Shown one piece after another: positions 6,034 through 7,160 of a stretch of DNA of 7,160 bases. Both the position numbers and the translations under genes were made by a program. The DNA is taken from NCBI GenBank assembly GCA_029863825.1, contig JAOTUP010000097.1:1-7160 (forward strand). The letters run 5' to 3'. The stretch comes from Acidobacteriota bacterium. GTDB lineage: Bacteria > Acidobacteriota > Thermoanaerobaculia > Multivoradales > JAHEKO01. Each line of letters begins with the position of its first letter. The first letter of the stretch is position 1. The notes beneath the pieces were generated by a model. The model was not told where the DNA came from, did no database searches, and saw only the letters and a program-made list of their open reading frames with translations.

Positions 6034-6264
6034 ATGTCGACGAGTCGCGTTCCGGTCGCGCTCGACCGATCCGATAAGAGTCATGATTCAGCGCTCCAGA
6101 GATCAACAATCGACAGCGAATGGCGGTTTGTACAGTGGCTGACGAACGAAGCACTCCGCCGCTTGAAACCCGCTCTCGAGCGGCCAGAAAGGACGGGCAA
6201 GGCGGCGGACACGCGGGGACTCGTGAGTCCCGGCGTGGACCGCGAGGTGGCCTCACAACCGTGA
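6034..6264 (+). CDS. Doubtful small ORF overlapping the ribbon-helix-helix gene
   Basis: A possible 76-residue protein with no recognised domain. Its middle, SEWRFVQWLTNEALRRLKPALE, could be an amphipathic helix; both ends are polar. In favour: its TGA (6262-6264) overlaps the GTG start of the next gene as GTGA, a usual arrangement for coupled small genes. My hand count of third positions over 6120-6260 gives about 73% G/C in this frame against about 55% in the competing frame. Against: ATG at 6034 has no ribosome binding site, and no family is recognised. It begins 22 bases after the previous gene. If real, it might be the partner of the ribbon-helix-helix protein, for example in a toxin-antitoxin pair, but nothing in it resembles a known toxin. 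Confidence 0.35.
   Translation: MSTSRVPVALDRSDKSHDSALQRSTIDSEWRFVQWLTNEALRRLKPALERPERTGKAADTRGLVSPGVDREVASQP
6244..6250 (+). promoter_or_regulatory. Ribosome binding site deciding the GTG start at 6261
   Basis: GAGGTGG lies 10 bases before GTG at 6261. The other in-frame candidate, ATG at 6120, has no such site. Together with the change in codon use at 6261 this favours the short form of the ribbon-helix-helix protein. Confidence 0.5.
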
Positions 6265-6404
6265 CTCCCGGCGGCCTCAACCGCGTCAGCACGTACCTCC
6301 TACCGGAGGAGCGCGAAGCCGTTCGCCGCCGAGCCTTCGAACAGGACGACAGCATCAGCGAGGTGATTCGGGCGGCGATCCGAAGCTATCTGGACCTCCC
6401 GTGA
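6261..6404 (+). CDS. Ribbon-helix-helix (CopG/Arc-like) DNA-binding protein
   Basis: A 47-residue protein that is nearly all one ribbon-helix-helix domain. The beta strand NRVSTYLL (7-14) would pair with its twin in a dimer and enter the DNA major groove. Helix A is PEEREAVRRRAFEQ (15-28) and helix B is SISEVIRAAIRSYL (31-44). The pattern RVSxYLxxEE...SxSExIRxAIRxYL is typical of small CopG-like repressors and of antitoxins. The same frame is open back to ATG at 6120, which would add 47 low-complexity residues rich in Gly, Arg and Thr. I prefer GTG at 6261: third-position G/C rises from about 55% to about 81% there by hand count, GAGGTGG lies upstream, and the start overlaps the previous stop as GTGA. 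It may regulate its own operon or the AT-rich island at 5339-5405; the sequence does not show which. Confidence 0.75.
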   Translation: MTPGGLNRVSTYLLPEEREAVRRRAFEQDDSISEVIRAAIRSYLDLP

Positions 6405-6600
6405 GAGGGGCGTCGATCGCCATGGCACCACAGGCTGATGCAACCCGCGAGTCGACCCCGCCGTCATCGCGCCGGTGCCGCGCATCTCGCCCGGAATCTT
6501 CTCTGCGATGTGATTCGATAAAGTCTCGAGCGCTTGGCCGCACCTTTGCGGGCTCAGTGCGGACAGCGCACGCGCTTCGTCGGCAATGGAAAAATCCGTG
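6405..6600. other. Intergenic stretch with no convincing gene
   Basis: About 196 bases between the ribbon-helix-helix gene and the TPR gene. A plus-strand ORF from GTG at 6401 to the TGA at 6599-6601 has overlapping ends with both neighbours. However, its product is a Ser/Arg/Ala-rich string without a domain, and its third-position G/C is only about 59%. No terminator or strong promoter is evident. Confidence 0.5.
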
Positions 6601-7160
6601 ATGAGGACTCGCATACTCATTCTGATCCCGACCCTGCTCTCATCCGCGATCATGCCGCTCCGGGCCCAGACTCTCGAGGACGCGCGGACGCTGCATCGCG
6701 AGGGAAACCTGCAAGCCGCGCTCGAAGCCTACGCGCGTATCGCCGCGGAGAGTCTCGCGACTGATCCGGTCGCCGCAGCCACAGCCCACAACAATGCCTG
6801 CGTCATCCTCAACGACTTCGCCGATTACGAGACCGCGCGCTCGGAATGCGAACACGCTCTTCACCTTCGGCGCCAACTCGGCGATGACCGCGGCCTTGGC
6901 CGCACGCTCAACAACCTGGCCATCGCTCAACAGAACCTCGGTGAGTACGCGGCTGCGCGAGCGCGTTTCGGCGAAGCACTGGCGATCAACTCCCAACGCG
7001 GCGACGTGCGAGCGCAGGTTCTGAATCTCTCGAATCTCGGCACACTGGCGATCCTCACCGGTAGCTACGGCAAGGCCCTGGAGTTCCACGAGCTGGCGAT
7101 CGGACTGGCAACCGGGCATGCCGAGGAGCCGTGGGCCGAGGAACAGCTCTGGATCGCGGC
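6601..7160 (+). CDS. Exported TPR-repeat protein, C-terminus beyond the window
   Basis: The first 186 residues of a secreted or periplasmic protein built of tetratricopeptide repeats, which serve as protein-protein docking surfaces. A signal peptide is clear: a basic MRTR, a hydrophobic core ILILIPTLL, and a likely cleavage after LRA (22) or Q23. TPR-like helix pairs follow at about 25-51, 61-96, 101-135 and 140-172. Signature pieces are NNACVILNDFADYETARSEC, NNLAIAQQNLGEYAAARARF and SNLGTLAILTGSYGKALEFH. The repeats carry the longer spacing and LG(E/D) turns common in TPR arrays that precede CHAT protease-like domains in Acidobacteriota and others, but no such domain is visible here. Start: ATG at 6601 overlaps an upstream TGA. 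ATG at 6586 (adding MEKSV) and GTG at 6598 are in frame; GGA lies 10 bases before 6601. Upstream the frame closes at 6511-6513. Confidence 0.9.
   Translation, partial: MRTRILILIPTLLSSAIMPLRAQTLEDARTLHREGNLQAALEAYARIAAESLATDPVAAATAHNNACVILNDFADYETARSECEHALHLRRQLGDDRGLGRTLNNLAIAQQNLGEYAAARARFGEALAINSQRGDVRAQVLNLSNLGTLAILTGSYGKALEFHELAIGLATGHAEEPWAEEQLWIA

Noticed and set aside
6120..6260. 47-residue N-terminal extension of the ribbon-helix-helix protein
   Set aside because: It is low-complexity Gly/Arg-rich sequence with weaker third-position G/C (about 55% against 81%), no ribosome binding site at 6120, and a better start at GTG 6261.
6300..6653. Minus-strand ORF of 117 codons across the ribbon-helix-helix and TPR starts
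   Set aside because: It overlaps two plus-strand genes with recognisable domains (ribbon-helix-helix, signal peptide) and shows no domain itself.

Overview
The window is about 60-65% G+C by eye and comes from a bacterium with densely packed genes. It holds no taxonomic marker such as an rRNA or ribosomal protein gene. The CorA resembles the Thermotoga maritima type, and the last gene is an exported TPR protein of a sort common in Acidobacteriota and similar high-GC environmental phyla. That placement is a weak guess.

Left part, minus strand, 4330 down to 1. Five genes are read in one direction with gaps of 12, 37, 4 and 112 bases. In transcription order they are a DUF432-like protein, an MscS-family channel of E. 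coli MscS size, a second MscS-family channel with an MscK-like C-terminal half, a CorA-type magnesium/cobalt channel, and a third MscS-family channel cut by the window edge. The spacing and ribosome binding sites suggest an ion and osmotic-stress operon in which three divergent tension-gated channels are made together with a divalent-cation channel and one protein of unknown function.

Middle, 4331-5441. A minus-strand gene encodes a small, unusual protein kinase with an almost absent activation segment. It lies 180 bases upstream of the channel operon in the same direction. Its own upstream region is an AT-rich island (5339-5405) with a palindrome, a repeated 12-bp motif and two perfect TATAAT boxes on the minus strand. 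This island also lies upstream of the plus-strand genes and looks like a shared divergent control region.

Right part, plus strand, 5442-7160. An unrecognised 189-residue charged protein opens with three His-Thr-Asp repeats. It is followed by a doubtful 76-residue ORF that overlaps, by GTGA, a 47-residue ribbon-helix-helix DNA-binding protein. After about 200 bases without a convincing gene comes an exported TPR-repeat protein that runs off the window. The small ribbon-helix-helix protein is the only candidate transcription factor here. It could act on the AT-rich island, but this is inference.
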